DNA of 64,000 nucleotides from JALNZU01 sp964463695 (lineage in GTDB: Bacteria > Bacteroidota > Bacteroidia > Bacteroidales > F082). The translations under genes and the position numbers were made by a program. This document shows, one piece after another, positions 42,863-51,191 of the stretch. The DNA lies in NCBI GenBank assembly GCA_964463695.1, contig CAYXCZ010000015.1, forward strand, positions 34,218 to 98,217, written 5' to 3'. Within the stretch, counting starts at the first letter, position 1; every line of letters begins with the position of its first letter. The notes below the pieces were generated by a model. That model saw only the letters and a list, made by a program, of their open reading frames with translations, was not told the origin of the DNA and ran no database searches.

Positions 42863-44337
42863 AGTTTATGATTTAATTTAATGATTTCGTTAGCGGCAAC
42901 TTGCCCTGATATTATAGTTGGTGGAACACCAGGTCCAGGAATAGTTAACTGACCTGTATACAGTAAGTTAGTAAGCTTTTTGTTAAACATTGAGGGTTTT
43001 AAAATTGCTGTTTGCATCAATGTGTTGGCAAGACCATAAGCGTTTCCTTTGAATGCATAATAGTCGGTTGCAAAATCTCTGTTTGAGTAAAACTTTTTGT
43101 AGATAATATTGTCTTTGAAACGAATATCAAGTGTCTCTTCGATACGCTGAATCGAGAAATCGAAATAATGCTGCCTTATTGCATCAGTATCGTTCAATCC
43201 TGGAGCAACCGGGATCAAAACAAACAAGTTTTCCATGCCGGCAGGCGCTACAGTGGGGTCAGTTTTCGAGGTACAGCTGAGGTAAACCGAGGGATTTTCG
43301 GGCCATTGCGGAGTTTCATATATTTGCTCTGCATGCTTTTCGAAGTCTTTATTAAAGATTAATGTATGATGCAAAATACCATCCAGCTTTTTATCAATAC
43401 CTAGATAATATATTAATGATGATGGTGACATCGTGCGACTATCCCAGTATTTTTCATCATACATTCTGTATTGCTTTGGAAGTATGTTCTGTTCAACATG
43501 GTGATAATCAGCACTTGCGATAACAAAATCAGCTGCTACACTTCGCTTGTCAGTTACTACATTCGTTATTTTTTTTGATTCAATTTCGAATGATTTAACT
43601 TCTTCTGAGAATGAAAACTTCACTCCAAGTGAACGTGCCAACGATTCAAAACCCTCCACAACTTTGTACATGCCACCCACGGGATACCAGGTTCCAAGCA
43701 TCATGTCGCCATAGTTCATGAGTGAATAAAGCGCTGGTGTTTTCTGTGCCGTTGCTCCCAAAAATAGAATAGGGAACTCCAGGATTTTTAATAATTTGGG
43801 ATGCTTGAAATACTTTCGGATATAACTATAGAAAGATTGAAGGATATGCATTTTCAGCGCACCTTTCATGATATCCCAATCAACAAACTCCATCACACTT
43901 TTTGATGGTTTGAAAACCAGTTTTTTAATACCAATTTCATATTTGAAAGCAGCTTCTTCAAGAAATTTTTTCAATTTGATGCCACTTCCAGATTCTATGG
44001 ATTCAAATAGCTGATAAAGAGCTTGTGTATCAGCAGGAAGTTCAACTTTGTCGCCTGACCCAAAATAAATGGTGTAAGAAGGGTCGAGCCGTTCCAGTTG
44101 ATAATAGTCGGAGCTTTTCTTTCCAAAATAGTTAAAAAACTGCTCAAAAACATCAGGCATCCAATACCAGCTTGGTCCCATATCATAAGTAAATCCATCT
44201 TCAGAGAATTTTCTTGCCCTGCCTCCAGCCATATCATGCTTCTCGATCACTTCGACATCAAATCCGTGTTTGGCTAAAACACTTGCTGAAGATAATCCCG
44301 AAAAACCTGCTCCGATGATTACTACTTTCTTTTTCAT
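42859..44337 (-). CDS. crtI: Phytoene desaturase (CrtI-type)
   Basis: 492 aa, a membrane-associated flavoprotein that desaturates phytoene to lycopene. The N-terminal dinucleotide fold is VVIIGAGFSGLSSASVLA with the downstream EKHDMAGGRARKF. The C-terminal FAD signature is TGQLTIPGPGVPPTIISGQVAANE. It is the first gene of the carotenoid operon (crtI-crtB-unknown-idi-crtZ). An inverted repeat (44382-44408) lies 45 bases before its start and may control the operon. Confidence 0.95.
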   Translation of the reverse strand: MKKKVVIIGAGFSGLSSASVLAKHGFDVEVIEKHDMAGGRARKFSEDGFTYDMGPSWYWMPDVFEQFFNYFGKKSSDYYQLERLDPSYTIYFGSGDKVELPADTQALYQLFESIESGSGIKLKKFLEEAAFKYEIGIKKLVFKPSKSVMEFVDWDIMKGALKMHILQSFYSYIRKYFKHPKLLKILEFPILFLGATAQKTPALYSLMNYGDMMLGTWYPVGGMYKVVEGFESLARSLGVKFSFSEEVKSFEIESKKITNVVTDKRSVAADFVIASADYHHVEQNILPKQYRMYDEKYWDSRTMSPSSLIYYLGIDKKLDGILHHTLIFNKDFEKHAEQIYETPQWPENPSVYLSCTSKTDPTVAPAGMENLFVLIPVAPGLNDTDAIRQHYFDFSIQRIEETLDIRFKDNIIYKKFYSNRDFATDYYAFKGNAYGLANTLMQTAILKPSMFNKKLTNLLYTGQLTIPGPGVPPTIISGQVAANEIIKLNHKL

Positions 44338-44381
44338 ATTAATTGAGTTTGTTTAAGATTTGACTCCTGAAATTAAACAGA

Positions 44382-44408
44382 AATTTACCAATAATGTTCA
44401 GGTAAATT
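44382..44408. promoter_or_regulatory. Perfect inverted repeat upstream of crtI (operator candidate)
   Basis: AATTTACC (44382-44389), an 11-base spacer, GGTAAATT (44401-44408). The arms are perfect and their centres are 19 bases apart, about two helical turns. It ends 45 bases from the crtI start, a plausible dimer-binding site for a repressor or activator. Confidence 0.5.
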
Positions 44409-44717
44409 CGTAGAATTCCATTAAATAATTATGCTTCCTGTTCGAAAATTAAGCATCACAATGTAGCGATTATATCGTTATGATTTGTATTGATAATTAG
44501 TTTGGTAACAAAATCTATTGTGAGTGAAAGCTTTGGGAACAAATTGATAAAACTACAAAATTTGATCAATTGGATTCTGAGCGTCAAATGACAACATATT
44601 GTCTGGCAGTGGTATAAACATAATTTAATCTGGTATCAGTTTTTGCTATTTTCAACACTTGTTTTTACTTGTGAGTTAAGGTAGAATTGCTAAAAATGAA
44701 TTGAAAAAAATTATCCT

Positions 44718-44725
44718 TATGTTTG
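44718..44725 (+). promoter_or_regulatory. -7-like element before the antiporter gene
   Basis: TATGTTTG matches TAnnTTTG and lies 28 bases before the ATG at 44754. TTG triplets upstream are at non-ideal spacing (14 or 28). Confidence 0.4.
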
Positions 44726-44753
44726 TAAATCTATTAATCTGAAAATTTTAACT

Positions 44754-46130
44754 ATGAATATTGCTGTCTCTTTGGTTGCTGTTGGTTTTATGGTTTTTCT
44801 GGCACATGTTTTCGCCGAGATTTTCAGCAGAAAAAAAATTCCTGATGTTTTGATGTTGATAGTCATCGGACTTATAGTTGGGCCAATTTTAAAGATTGTT
44901 ACAATTGAATCTTTTGGGATGATTGGTCCGGTTTTTACAACTATCACCTTAGTTACAATACTTTTTGAAGGCGGGACCGAACTGAAACTCGAAGAGTTAA
45001 AAAAGTCGATGCGCGGAACTTCTTTACTAACCAACCTTAATTTTTTTGCAACAATGATCGTTGTTGGTCTCATCGGTTGGTTTGTTTATGAACTAGAGCC
45101 GTTGGTTTCATTTACATTGGGAGCTATCGTCGGTGGAACTTCTTCAGCCGTTGTTATACCCTTGGTGCGACAATTGAATATTGGAAAGAAAAGCGGTACT
45201 ATTTTAATTCTGGAGTCAGCCTTTAGCGATGTTCTCTGTATTGTTTTTGCCCTTGCTCTTATTGAGACAATTGAAATAGGAGAAATTAATGTCGGCTTAG
45301 TTTTTGGTAAAGTATTGGCCTCATTTGTTTTAGCTACTCTTCTTGGTTTAGCTGGTGCTATCTTCTGGTCATTGATTCTTCACAAGATTCGAACAATAAA
45401 AAACTCAATTTTCACTACGCCGGCTTTTGTATTCATTATTTTTGGTATCAGCGATTTGTTGGGCTACAGCGGTGCTATTGCGGCACTTTCGTTTGGAATA
45501 GGTCTTGCTAATATGGAAATTCTGGCATCCCCACGCATGCGCAGATATATCAACAGACAAGCAGATACATTCAATGAAACAGAAAAAGTGCTTTTTAGCG
45601 AAATCGTTTTTTTGCTTAAAACCTTTTTCTTTGTATATATTGGAATCTCCATTCAACTAAGCGATTTAAGGCCATTGCTAATTGGATTAGGAATCACCAC
45701 GGTACTTTTTTTCCTTCGTATTCCTGTTGTGAGGTTTTCGATGCCCAAGGATCAAACAGATAACCGTGATCTGTATTATATGTCCGCTATATTCCCAAAA
45801 GGTTTGGCGGCAGCTGTTCTTGCCACAATCCCATTACAAAGAGGAATTGCCGGCGGTGAGTTTATTATGAATGTGACTTTTTCCATCGTTTTATTTAGCA
45901 TTACTTTTACCTCTTTTTTAATTCCTATGATCGATAAAGTACCGGCAATCAGAAAGTTTTATGATGTATCTTTTACTTTTTATGGTTGGTTCAACGATCT
46001 GGTTCGGAAAACAGAGCCAACTGATAACGTACATTTAATTGGAAATAATGTCGATGACGAACCTGAACGGGGAGTAAATAGTCCATCAACTCCAGAAACA
46101 GAAAAAACTGATTTAAAAAAAGATAAATAA
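44754..46130 (+). CDS. Cation:proton antiporter (CPA family)
   Basis: 458 aa with about eleven to twelve hydrophobic helices over residues 1-400. The Na+/H+ exchanger domain features LFEGGTELKLEEL, the conserved GAIVGGTSSAVVIPL segment, ILESAFSDVLCIVFA (the paired acidic position), and FFVYIGISI. The C-terminal ~60 residues are hydrophilic and acidic and carry no TrkA-type domain, so regulation by nucleotide binding is not indicated. It would exchange Na+ or K+ for protons across the inner membrane. The ion is not determined by sequence. Confidence 0.93.
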   Translation: MNIAVSLVAVGFMVFLAHVFAEIFSRKKIPDVLMLIVIGLIVGPILKIVTIESFGMIGPVFTTITLVTILFEGGTELKLEELKKSMRGTSLLTNLNFFATMIVVGLIGWFVYELEPLVSFTLGAIVGGTSSAVVIPLVRQLNIGKKSGTILILESAFSDVLCIVFALALIETIEIGEINVGLVFGKVLASFVLATLLGLAGAIFWSLILHKIRTIKNSIFTTPAFVFIIFGISDLLGYSGAIAALSFGIGLANMEILASPRMRRYINRQADTFNETEKVLFSEIVFLLKTFFFVYIGISIQLSDLRPLLIGLGITTVLFFLRIPVVRFSMPKDQTDNRDLYYMSAIFPKGLAAAVLATIPLQRGIAGGEFIMNVTFSIVLFSITFTSFLIPMIDKVPAIRKFYDVSFTFYGWFNDLVRKTEPTDNVHLIGNNVDDEPERGVNSPSTPETEKTDLKKDK

Positions 46131-46132
46131 AC

Positions 46133-46164
46133 TTTGCATAGGTTCAGGAAAATATCTATTTTTG
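46133..46164 (+). promoter_or_regulatory. Promoter of rpsO
   Basis: TTTG at 46133-46136, a 20-base spacer, TATTTTTG at 46157-46164, an excellent Bacteroidota promoter. It lies 28 bases before the rpsO ATG. Confidence 0.75.
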
Positions 46165-46192
46165 CAGGCTCAAAATTTGAAACGGAATTAAT

Positions 46193-46462
46193 ATGTATTT
46201 AGACACAGTAAAGAAGTCGGAAATTTTCACAGAGTATGGTCAGTCAGCCACAAACAGTGGCTCAGCCGAAGGTCAAATTGCATTATTTACCTTCAGAATC
46301 AAGCATCTAACGGAACATCTCAAAACCAACAAGAAAGACATGGTTACCATGAGATCACTCGTTCGCCTGGTAGGTAAAAGAAGAAAATTACTCGATTATC
46401 TCAAAATAAAAGACATCGAACGTTACCGCGAAATTATCAAGAAGCTCGGTATTCGTAAATAA
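46193..46462 (+). CDS. rpsO: 30S ribosomal protein S15
   Basis: 89 aa, the exact family length. Motifs include GSAEGQIALFTFRIKHLTEHL, the KKD-x-x-TMRSLVRLVGKRRKLLDYL segment (16S rRNA binding), and the C-terminal YREIIKKLGIRK. It is followed by pnp in the widely conserved rpsO-pnp order, with a terminator between them. Confidence 0.97.
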   Translation: MYLDTVKKSEIFTEYGQSATNSGSAEGQIALFTFRIKHLTEHLKTNKKDMVTMRSLVRLVGKRRKLLDYLKIKDIERYREIIKKLGIRK

Positions 46463-46486
46463 AAATCGACCCCTCAGGCGTCACTG

Positions 46487-46517
46487 AAAGGCAATTAACC
46501 ACGATTGCCTTTTTTTG
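46487..46517 (+). terminator. Terminator between rpsO and pnp
   Basis: AAAGGCAAT (46487-46495) pairs perfectly with ATTGCCTTT (46504-46512) across an 8-base loop and is followed by five more T. It should cause partial or full termination after rpsO, so pnp may be expressed by read-through or from another promoter. Confidence 0.85.
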
Positions 46518-46555
46518 CATTTTCTGAGGTAGCTATCATATTCAATACTTTTTTT

Positions 46556-48802
46556 ATGACTCCAAATGGAATTACACAATCATTCGAACTGCCCGATGGA
46601 CGGTTGGTTACGATTGAAACGGGCAAGCTTGCAAAGCAAGCGGATGGTGCTGTTGTTGTGCGGGTGGGAAAAACCATGCTGCTGGCAACTGTTGTATCTG
46701 CCAAAGAAGCCAAAGAAGATGTGGATTTTATGCCACTCTCTGTTGACTACAAAGAAAAATATGCAGCAACCGGAAAATTTCCTGGAGGCTTTTTTAAACG
46801 TGAAGGTCGCCCGTCTGATTATGAGGTGCTAATCTCACGTCTAACAGACAGAGCCCTTCGTCCGTTGTTTCCAGATGACTATCACGCCGAAACACAGGTT
46901 GTTATCAATTTAATTTCTGGCGAAAGCAATGTGCCACCAGACGCTTTTGTAGCTTTGGCAGCATCTGCAGCTCTTGCAGTTTCTGATATTCCATTCAATG
47001 GGCCTATATCAGAGGCTCGTGTAGCTCGTATCAATGGAGAGTTTGTGGTTAACCCGGCCTTTGATGCGCTTGCTGAAGCTGATCTCGACCTGATGGTTGC
47101 CGCAACTATCGACAACATAATGATGGTTGAAGGGGAATCCAAAGAAGTTTCTGAAGCTGTTATGCTTGAAGCTTTGAAAATTGCACATGACGTGATCAAG
47201 GTTCAATGTCAGGCACAACTTGATTTGGCTTCCAAAGTGGAAAAAGCCAACCCTAAACGCACCTATTGTCACGAAAAAAATGACGATGAGTTGCGTGAAG
47301 CTGTTAGTGCTTTTGCATACCAGCCTTGTTATGAACTCGCTTTGAAAGGCAATCCTAACAAGCATGAGCGTTCTGCAGGATTTGAAGCAGTCAGAAGTCA
47401 GTTTATTGAAACTATCCCTGCTGAGGAACGTGACGCGAAAAAAATGCTGGTTAAAAAATATTTCCACGATGTGGAAAAGAAGGCTGTCAGAGATGCCATC
47501 CTTAATGATCGGATTCGTCTCGACGGACGTCAGCTAAATCAGATTCGCCCGATTTGGTGCGAAGTTGATTACCTTCCATGTGCTCATGGTTCAGCTGTTT
47601 TCACTCGTGGTGAAACTCAATCACTTGTTACAGTGACACTTGGTAGCAAGATGGACCTACAAACTATTGATGGAGCTGTTATCGAGGGGACATCAAACTT
47701 TTTCCTTCATTATAATTTTCCAAGCTTTTCTACAGGGGAAGCAAAACCAAACCGTGGTGTAGGACGTCGTGAAATCGGACATGGTAATTTGGCCGAGCGC
47801 GCTCTTAAACCAATGATCCCTACCGGAGAAGCTAACCCTTATACAATAAGAATAGTATCTGACATTCTTGAATCCAACGGTTCATCTTCTATGGCGTCAG
47901 TATGCGGCGGCACATTGGCTTTGCTTGATGCCGGCGTTAAAATTGCAAAACCTGTTGCAGGTATTGCAATGGGTTTGATCTCAGGCGAAAAAAATGGAAA
48001 GTTTGCCGTTCTTTCTGATATCTTAGGTGATGAAGATCATCTCGGAGATATGGACTTTAAGGTAACCGGAACAAAAGACGGTATCACAGCTTGCCAGATG
48101 GATATCAAAGTTGACGGACTTACTTACGAAGTACTCGAGATGGCTCTGGAACAAGCGCGTCAGGGAAGATTACATATTCTTGGAGAAATGGCTAAAACCA
48201 TTACCGAACCTCGTGAGGATTACAAGGACTTTGTGCCTCGTATCGAGAAAATGATCATCGACAAGGAATTTATTGGTGCTATCATCGGACCTGGTGGAAA
48301 GATCATTCAGGAAATGCAGCGCGAAACCAATACCACTATCGTGATCGAAGAGAAAGGTAATTTTGGTGTAATCGACATCGTTTCAGCTAACAAAGATTCC
48401 ATCGAACTGGCTAAAGCCCGTATTCGTGCGATCGTTGCTGTGCCTGAGATTGGTGAGATATATCTTGGAACAGTTAAAAGTCTCATGCCTTTTGGAGCAT
48501 TTGTAGAAATCCTCCCAGGTAAAGACGGACTTTTGCATATTTCAGAAATTGAATGGAGACGTCTTGAAACCGTTGAAGGAGTTTTGAAAGCTGGAGATAA
48601 AATCAAAGTGAAACTCATTGGGGTGGATGCCAAGACGAATAAAATGAAGCTTTCCAGAAAAGTTTTGCTCCCAAAACCAGAAGGTTATCAGGAAGAAAGA
48701 CCATCGGAACCCCGATCAGAATACCGCTCAGAACACCGTTCTGACAATCGTTCGGAGCACCGTTCGGATAATCGTCCTCCCCGCAACAGGGACCGTAACT
48801 AA
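46556..48802 (+). CDS. pnp: Polynucleotide phosphorylase
   Basis: 748 aa from the ATG at 46556; a TTG at 46505 lies in the terminator hairpin and is rejected. It is the 3'-to-5' phosphorolytic exonuclease of RNA decay. It has two RNase PH domains (~1-225 and ~310-540, with FFLHYNFPSFSTGEAKPNRG and GDEDHLGDMDFKVTGT), an alpha linker, a KH domain (IIGPGGKIIQEMQ) and an S1 domain (GTVKSLMPFGAFVEILPGKDGLLHISE). The tail after ~700 is an Arg/Ser/Glu/Asn repeat (RSEHRSDNRSEHRSDN), probably disordered and RNA- or protein-binding. Confidence 0.97.
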   Translation: MTPNGITQSFELPDGRLVTIETGKLAKQADGAVVVRVGKTMLLATVVSAKEAKEDVDFMPLSVDYKEKYAATGKFPGGFFKREGRPSDYEVLISRLTDRALRPLFPDDYHAETQVVINLISGESNVPPDAFVALAASAALAVSDIPFNGPISEARVARINGEFVVNPAFDALAEADLDLMVAATIDNIMMVEGESKEVSEAVMLEALKIAHDVIKVQCQAQLDLASKVEKANPKRTYCHEKNDDELREAVSAFAYQPCYELALKGNPNKHERSAGFEAVRSQFIETIPAEERDAKKMLVKKYFHDVEKKAVRDAILNDRIRLDGRQLNQIRPIWCEVDYLPCAHGSAVFTRGETQSLVTVTLGSKMDLQTIDGAVIEGTSNFFLHYNFPSFSTGEAKPNRGVGRREIGHGNLAERALKPMIPTGEANPYTIRIVSDILESNGSSSMASVCGGTLALLDAGVKIAKPVAGIAMGLISGEKNGKFAVLSDILGDEDHLGDMDFKVTGTKDGITACQMDIKVDGLTYEVLEMALEQARQGRLHILGEMAKTITEPREDYKDFVPRIEKMIIDKEFIGAIIGPGGKIIQEMQRETNTTIVIEEKGNFGVIDIVSANKDSIELAKARIRAIVAVPEIGEIYLGTVKSLMPFGAFVEILPGKDGLLHISEIEWRRLETVEGVLKAGDKIKVKLIGVDAKTNKMKLSRKVLLPKPEGYQEERPSEPRSEYRSEHRSDNRSEHRSDNRPPRNRDRN

Positions 48803-48849
48803 TCTGATTTTTTAACGTAAAACAAGCCAAATAAAGCATTTCTGGATTC

Positions 48850-49713
48850 ATGAGGCAACTAAAAATTACTAAACAGGTTACCAACAGGGAAACCGCATCT
48901 TTGGATAAATATCTTCAGGAAATTGGTAAGGTAGAACTTATTACTGCTGAAGAAGAAGTAGAACTTGCACAACGCATCAAACAAGGTGATCGTGCTGCTT
49001 TGGAAAAACTTACCAAAGCAAATTTGCGTTTTGTGGTATCAGTTTCCAAACAATATCAAAATCAGGGATTAAGTCTTCCTGATTTAATTAACGAAGGTAA
49101 CCTCGGCCTAATCAAAGCTGCACAACGTTTTGATGAAACCCGCGGATTTAAGTTTATTTCATACGCTGTTTGGTGGATTCGTCAGTCAATTCTTCAGGCT
49201 TTGGCCGAACAATCACGTATTGTGCGACTTCCTCTTAATAAAATTGGTTCGATTAATAAGATCAACAAGGCCTATGCCAAACTCGAACAGGAGTTTGAAC
49301 GTGAACCTAATGCTGAGGAAATTGCTGATGTTCTTGAAGTTACTGAGAACGAAGTTAAGGAGTCGATGAAAAATGCTGGCAGGCATGTTTCGATGGATGC
49401 TCCGCTGATTCAGGACGAAGACAATACAATGTACGACGTTTTGCGAAGTGAAGAAGCCATTACTCCTGAAACAGAACTCTTGTATGAATCACTACGTAAA
49501 GAAATAGACAGAGCTATTTCAACATTGACTCCACGTGAGTCGGATGTGATCAAGCTTTATTTCGGATTGAACGGAAGCCACCCCATGACATTGGAAGAAA
49601 TTGGAGAGAAATTTGATCTTACCCGTGAACGTGTTCGTCAAATCAAAGAAAAAGCCATTCGTAGGTTAAAACATACAAGCAGAAGTAAAATCCTGAAAAG
49701 CTATTTAGGATAA
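48850..49713 (+). CDS. rpoD: RNA polymerase primary sigma factor RpoD (sigma-70)
   Basis: 287 aa, the short Bacteroidota form lacking region 1.1. Regions visible: 1.2 (DKYLQEIGKVELITAEEEVELA), 2 (ANLRFVVSVSKQYQNQGLSLPDLINEGNLGLIKAA, FDETRGFKFISYAVWWIRQSI), 3 (NKINKAYAKLEQEFEREP) and 4.2 (MTLEEIGEKFDLTRERVRQIKEKAIRRLK). It directs polymerase to the TTTG/TAnnTTTG promoters found throughout this window. It has its own terminator. Confidence 0.97.
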   Translation: MRQLKITKQVTNRETASLDKYLQEIGKVELITAEEEVELAQRIKQGDRAALEKLTKANLRFVVSVSKQYQNQGLSLPDLINEGNLGLIKAAQRFDETRGFKFISYAVWWIRQSILQALAEQSRIVRLPLNKIGSINKINKAYAKLEQEFEREPNAEEIADVLEVTENEVKESMKNAGRHVSMDAPLIQDEDNTMYDVLRSEEAITPETELLYESLRKEIDRAISTLTPRESDVIKLYFGLNGSHPMTLEEIGEKFDLTRERVRQIKEKAIRRLKHTSRSKILKSYLG

Positions 49714-49733
49714 TCCTCTTAAGTATTTTAATG

Positions 49734-49760
49734 AAAGAGCTACCCAACCGGTAGCTTTTT
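49734..49760 (+). terminator. Terminator after rpoD
   Basis: AGCTACC (49738-49744), loop CAACC, GGTAGCT (49750-49756), then T's to 49760. It follows the rpoD stop by about 20 bases. Confidence 0.8.
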
Positions 49761-49819
49761 CGTTTTGGTACTTGATTTTTTTGTAAAAAAACTTTTCAAA
49801 TGCTTTTCAGTTATTTCGC

Positions 49820-49827
49820 TACTTTTG
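49820..49827 (+). promoter_or_regulatory. -7 element before rpe
   Basis: TACTTTTG matches TAnnTTTG and lies 42 bases before the rpe ATG. No convincing -33. Confidence 0.4.
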
Positions 49828-49869
49828 CATCCATAACATAATTTATGTTACATAAGATAACGAATTGAA

Positions 49870-50520
49870 ATGAAACCTCTTATAGCACCATCTCTTTTAT
49901 CATCTGATTTTCTAAACCTTGGTGATGCAATTCGAATGATTGACCAAAGCGAAGCAGATTGGATTCATTGTGATATCATGGATGGAGTTTTCGTTCCAAA
50001 TATTTCTTTCGGTCTGCCAGTTCTGCATTCAGTAAGTAGGGTAGCTCAAAAGCCTTTAGATGTTCATTTGATGATTGTTCAGCCTGAGCGTTATATAAAA
50101 GCCTTCAGGGAAGCAGGAGCATCGTATTTGTCTGTTCACTACGAAGCATGCACACATTTGCATCGCACTTTGCAGGAAATCAGAAATGAGGGCATGAAGG
50201 CCGGAATTGTTCTCAATCCTCATAGTCCGGTTTCATTACTTGAAAGTATTTTGGAGTCAGCTGATTTTGTTTTACTTATGTCGGTGAACCCAGGATTTGG
50301 AGGGCAGTCATTCATTGATCAGACATACAATAAGATTTCTGACTTAAAGGAAATGATCGTAAAAAAAGACCTGGATGTATTAATAGAAGTAGATGGAGGT
50401 GTTGGATTGCATAACGCAAGTAAGCTAATTACAGCAGGCGCTGACGTACTAGTTGCGGGAAATGCAGTTTTTAAAACAAATGATCCCCTGGATGTTATTA
50501 AAAAGTTAAAAAATTCTTAA
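49870..50520 (+). CDS. rpe: Ribulose-phosphate 3-epimerase
   Basis: 216 aa, the family length, a TIM barrel enzyme of the pentose phosphate pathway that interconverts ribulose-5-phosphate and xylulose-5-phosphate. Motifs are IAPSLLSSDF, WIHCDIMDGVFVPNISFG (metal His and Asp), DVHLMI, VHYEAC, MSVNPGFGGQSF and VDGGVGLHNA (phosphate loop). It is a single-gene unit. Confidence 0.96.
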   Translation: MKPLIAPSLLSSDFLNLGDAIRMIDQSEADWIHCDIMDGVFVPNISFGLPVLHSVSRVAQKPLDVHLMIVQPERYIKAFREAGASYLSVHYEACTHLHRTLQEIRNEGMKAGIVLNPHSPVSLLESILESADFVLLMSVNPGFGGQSFIDQTYNKISDLKEMIVKKDLDVLIEVDGGVGLHNASKLITAGADVLVAGNAVFKTNDPLDVIKKLKNS

Positions 50521-50549
50521 AAAACTTTAATTTACATAAGTATTTATTT

Positions 50550-50557
50550 TAATTTTG
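50550..50557 (+). promoter_or_regulatory. -7 element before the receiver-domain gene
   Basis: TAATTTTG, 19 bases before the ATG at 50577. No -33 TTTG at the right distance, so expression may need help. Confidence 0.45.
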
Positions 50558-50576
50558 CTCCATTCTTCCCAAACAG

Positions 50577-51017
50577 ATGCACCAAATATTAACCAGAGAT
50601 TCCGGAACTACACAGTTCCAAAAAAGGCCCGAGTCATTAGATCAGATGCCCAATCTGGTTGGTAAAACACTTATGATCGTTGAAGATGTGCCTTCAAATT
50701 ATCAATTACTAAATGCGTATTTGGGAAAATCAGGTGCCCGCTTGATTCATGTCGATAATGGCCTTGATGCAGTAAATCTGATAAAATCAAAAACTCCTGT
50801 TGATTTGATAATTATGGATATCAGGCTTCCGAAACTTAATGGTTTACTTGCAGCCAAAGAGATTCGTAAGATGTCACGAACGATTCCTATTATTGCTCAA
50901 ACAGCCTTTGCAATGCAATCCGACAGGGAAATGTGCCTAGGTGCAGGCTGTGACGAGTTTTTAGCTAAGCCGTTCCGTAAGCATGAACTGATGCAACTTA
51001 TTGCATTATTCATTTAG
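50577..51017 (+). CDS. Single-domain response regulator (CheY-like receiver)
   Basis: 146 aa with one receiver domain from about residue 25. Acidic pair in LMIVEDVP, phospho-acceptor Asp in IIMDIRLP, conserved Thr in IAQTAFAMQ and Lys in FLAKPF. There is no output domain. Such stand-alone receivers relay phosphate between kinases; the orphan kinases at both ends of the window are possible donors, but no kinase is adjacent. The sequence pattern is like the receiver of the hybrid kinase at 5716 (TAYALTGDEEKAIAAGCDDYLAKPF compared with TAFAMQSDREMCLGAGCDEF). Confidence 0.93.
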   Translation: MHQILTRDSGTTQFQKRPESLDQMPNLVGKTLMIVEDVPSNYQLLNAYLGKSGARLIHVDNGLDAVNLIKSKTPVDLIIMDIRLPKLNGLLAAKEIRKMSRTIPIIAQTAFAMQSDREMCLGAGCDEFLAKPFRKHELMQLIALFI

Positions 51018-51165
51018 TAACTTTTCACGTCTTTTTTAAACAAAATTCTTAGTGGCAAATCTATATGATTTGTTAAGTTTAAGTATTTTGAGAATACTTT
51101 CCCAATATCCTTCTGATGGACTCAATTGTTTTAGTCGCTTTATTCATTTAAACACAAATGAATTG

Positions 51166-51173
51166 TATTTTTG
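51166..51173 (+). promoter_or_regulatory. -7 element before pepD
   Basis: TATTTTTG matches TAnnTTTG and lies 18 bases before the pepD ATG. No -33 match. Confidence 0.45.
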
Positions 51174-51191
51174 TAAAAAAATACTTTACCC

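Larger units (their letters stand above)
44338..44753. other. Divergent intergenic region between crtI and the antiporter gene
   Basis: 416 bases, AT-rich, without a credible ORF. It contains the inverted repeat at 44382-44408 on the crtI side and a -7-like element at 44718-44725 on the antiporter side. No tRNA or riboswitch-like structure was recognised. No good -33/-7 pair was seen for crtI. Confidence 0.6.

Noticed and set aside
46505..46555. Upstream TTG start for pnp
   Set aside because: It falls in the rpsO terminator hairpin, and the ATG at 46556 gives the usual N-terminus.
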